Of a DNA stretch of 64,000 nt, positions 62,429 through 64,000 are shown piece by piece; within the stretch, counting starts at the first letter, position 1, and each line of letters begins with the position of its first letter. Under the pieces are notes generated by a model. That model did no database searches and was not told the DNA's origin. It saw only the letters and a program-made list of their open reading frames with translations. The stretch comes from Pseudomonas gregormendelii. GTDB lineage: Bacteria; Pseudomonadota; Gammaproteobacteria; Pseudomonadales; Pseudomonadaceae. The position numbers were made by a program, and so were the translations under genes. The stretch is taken from positions 90,949-154,948 of the forward strand of contig NZ_JADEVO010000008.1 in the NCBI RefSeq assembly GCF_017114825.1, in the 5' to 3' direction.

Positions 62429-63811
62429 ATGAAAATAACAAGAACCGGTCTCATGCTCGCGGTCGCAGTCACAGCCAATAGCGGGCTGATGGTTTATGCG
62501 CACGCCGCAGTGTCACCTCAGGAAGCGGCCAAGCTGGGCAAGGAGCTGACCTGTGTCGGCGCCGAGCAAGCCGGCAACGCCGAGGGCACGATTCCACCCT
62601 ACACCGGCAAGTACCTGGGCGAAGTACCGGGCTGGAACCATGTGAAATTTTCCGGGGACCAGCCAGTTGATCCTTATGCGGCGGAGAAGCCGATCCTGGT
62701 GATCACCGCGCAGAACATGAGCCAGTACGAGGCGCACCTGACCGAAGGCCAGAAGGCACTGCTGAAGAAGTACCCGACCACCTACAAGATGAATATTTAC
62801 CCAGGCCATCGGGATTTTCGTTACCCCGATTACGTCTGCCGCCGTGCGATGGACAACGCGTTGCACGCCAAGCTGGTCAACGACGGCGACGGTTTCACCG
62901 GGATTGGCCAGGTGCCGTTCCCGATCCCCAAAAGCGGCGTGGAAGTGTTGTGGAACCACCAACTTCCGGCCCGAGCCTACACGGAGGAAAAAACCTCCGA
63001 CCTGGCCTCGGTCCTGCCCAATGGCAGCATTGGCTGGGGTCGTGCCTACGCGCGCAACCTGTCGTTGGCCAACTCACCCACCACCGATTCCCGCACCGAA
63101 GAGAAACTCTCGGCCATGAGTAACAACATGACCCTGAAACCGGCCCGGGACAACGGCACCCTCAGCATTGCCCATGAACCCTACAACTATGGCACCGATG
63201 CGCGTCAGGCCTGGTCCTACAGCCCATCGACGAGGCGCGTGCGGCAACTGCCGGGTTATGGTTACGATCAGCCGATGATCGGCACCAACGGCACCATGAC
63301 CGTCGACGAGGACCGTTTGTTCAACGGTTCACCGGAGCGTTTCTCCTGGAAACTGATCGGCAAGCGCGAGATCTATACCCCGGCCAACGCGTTCAAGCCT
63401 AATACCGGGACGGTCAAGTATGCCGACCTCCTGACACCCAATCATCCCAACCCTGACTTCATGCGTTACGAGTTGCGCCGCGTGTGGGTGGTGGAAGCCG
63501 ACTTGAAGGAAGGCTTCCGTCATGTCTATGGCAAACGTGTGCTGTTCATCGACGAAGACACCTGGAACTCGGTGATGGCCGACAACTACGATGCCCGTGG
63601 GCAGCTGTGGAAACACGCCATGGTCAACTATTACTACCATCCTGACATGAGTGGCTGGCAGGCTGGTTCGCAGTTCTTCATGGACTTGAACTCCGGCCAA
63701 TATACCGGCTACGGCATGACCAACGAGGCGAAGAAAGGTCCGATCCTCAACGAAGGCAAATTCACGCCGGACCAGTACACTGCGGATGCGGCACGGGCGA
63801 TCGGGCGGTAA
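62429..63811 (+). CDS. DUF1329 outer-membrane-associated protein
   Basis: A 460-residue exported protein: signal peptide (GLMLAVAVTANSGLMVYAHA), then the DUF1329 domain (LGKELTCVGAEQAGNAEGTIPPYTGKYLG, WSYSPSTRRVRQLPGYGYDQP, RYELRRVWVVEADLKEGFRHVYGKRVLFIDEDTW), a LolB/LptE-like beta sheet fold in this family. Normally found with a DUF1302 protein and RND/MMPL genes in pathways for hydrophobic substrates including steroids; no DUF1302 gene is in view. TAGGAGG before the ATG. Last gene of the operon, followed by a terminator. Confidence 0.88.
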   Translation: MKITRTGLMLAVAVTANSGLMVYAHAAVSPQEAAKLGKELTCVGAEQAGNAEGTIPPYTGKYLGEVPGWNHVKFSGDQPVDPYAAEKPILVITAQNMSQYEAHLTEGQKALLKKYPTTYKMNIYPGHRDFRYPDYVCRRAMDNALHAKLVNDGDGFTGIGQVPFPIPKSGVEVLWNHQLPARAYTEEKTSDLASVLPNGSIGWGRAYARNLSLANSPTTDSRTEEKLSAMSNNMTLKPARDNGTLSIAHEPYNYGTDARQAWSYSPSTRRVRQLPGYGYDQPMIGTNGTMTVDEDRLFNGSPERFSWKLIGKREIYTPANAFKPNTGTVKYADLLTPNHPNPDFMRYELRRVWVVEADLKEGFRHVYGKRVLFIDEDTWNSVMADNYDARGQLWKHAMVNYYYHPDMSGWQAGSQFFMDLNSGQYTGYGMTNEAKKGPILNEGKFTPDQYTADAARAIGR

Positions 63812-63830
63812 CACCCAGGTCGCGGCAATG

Positions 63831-63868
63831 AAAAAAGCCCTATCGGATTTCGATAGGGCTTTTTTTTT
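63831..63868 (+). terminator. rho-independent terminator after the catabolic operon
   Basis: AGCCCTATCG-GATTT-CGATAGGGCT hairpin, with an A tract on its left and nine T residues on its right; probably works in both directions. Confidence 0.92.
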
Positions 63869-63873
63869 GGTTC

Positions 63874-64000
63874 TGTCTCGTCCTGAATAAGGTTTACACC
63901 TTCTGGCTTCTTATCAGGAAGGTGCAATGAACACGGGCGAAAAACGTAGCCAGAGAGATTACACGCTGACTTTTAAATTGTCGGTTGTCGACCAAGTCGA
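63874..64000 (+). mobile_element. left end of an insertion sequence, continues beyond the window
   Basis: The sequence beginning TGTCTCGTCCTGAATAAGG just after the terminator is likely the terminal inverted repeat, followed within 55 bases by a transposase frame. The right end and target duplication are outside the window, so the boundary is an estimate. Confidence 0.55.
63927..64000 (+). CDS. transposase OrfA-like protein, 5' part only
   Basis: Starts at the ATG 63927 with AGGAAGG upstream. The 24 codons seen read NTGEKRSQRDYTLTFKLSVV, then DQV, the start of a helix-turn-helix OrfA as in IS3-group elements (the YTLxFKLxVVDQV pattern). Truncated by the end of the window. Confidence 0.65.
   Translation, partial: MNTGEKRSQRDYTLTFKLSVVDQV

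Overview
The window looks like chromosome of a Pseudomonas of the fluorescens type. It carries an mvaT xenogeneic silencer gene, OprD-type porin, ActP/DUF485 transporter, Kup, a PmrAB/QseBC-type two-component system, REPIN repeats of two different cores and high GC throughout. All assignments come from reading the sequence; no database search was run.

Left part (1-6500): a short-chain polyhydroxyalkanoate (PHB-type) locus. It has a class I PHA synthase (phaC), a divergent AraC/XylS regulator, a DUF3141 alpha/beta-hydrolase-like protein with a cysteine lipase-like box, a phasin (phaP) and the repressor PhaR. TGC-rich inverted repeats recur in front of phaC, DUF3141 and phaP and are candidate PhaR operators. 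6500-13460 is a fatty-acid uptake and activation operon on the minus strand: acyl-CoA synthetase, DUF485, ActP, acyl-CoA dehydrogenase, OprD. Facing it is a PAS histidine kinase with a FixJ-type regulator.

Middle (16600-29400): ordinary transport and housekeeping genes (AI-2E, GT2, ZIP, mvaT, alcohol dehydrogenase, MgtC/DUF4010). At about 24450-24490 there is a deletion scar where two betaine-catabolism-type genes have both lost their 5' halves.

30121-36415 is the most interesting unassigned system. Seven genes are packed with start/stop overlaps: a thermostable-hemolysin-family (GNAT-like) protein, an AMP-forming acyl ligase, a heme-oxygenase-like diiron enzyme, an SDR, a TatT-like exported TPR protein, and an OmpR-type regulator with its QseC-like kinase. 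Two tandem PmrA-box-like repeats lie just before the first gene. I infer a small, self-regulated fatty-acyl-derived metabolite pathway; no product is known to me.

36450-63811 is catabolic and, from 42605 onward, steroid-like, most plausibly bile-acid-type. It includes a flavin reductase with a MarR-like C-terminal domain, an aldehyde dehydrogenase, a Tat-exported amidase, a 3-ketosteroid delta1-dehydrogenase, a delta4(5alpha)-type dehydrogenase and a 3beta/17beta-HSD-like SDR. A long side-chain operon (52398-63811) follows, with MaoC/DUF35 fusion, MaoC hydratase, Ltp2-type retro-aldolase, four acyl-CoA dehydrogenases (two likely heteromeric pairs), a CoA ligase and DUF1329. Ring-cleavage genes and a dedicated regulator are not in view. 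An insertion sequence begins right after the operon terminator and runs off the right edge.
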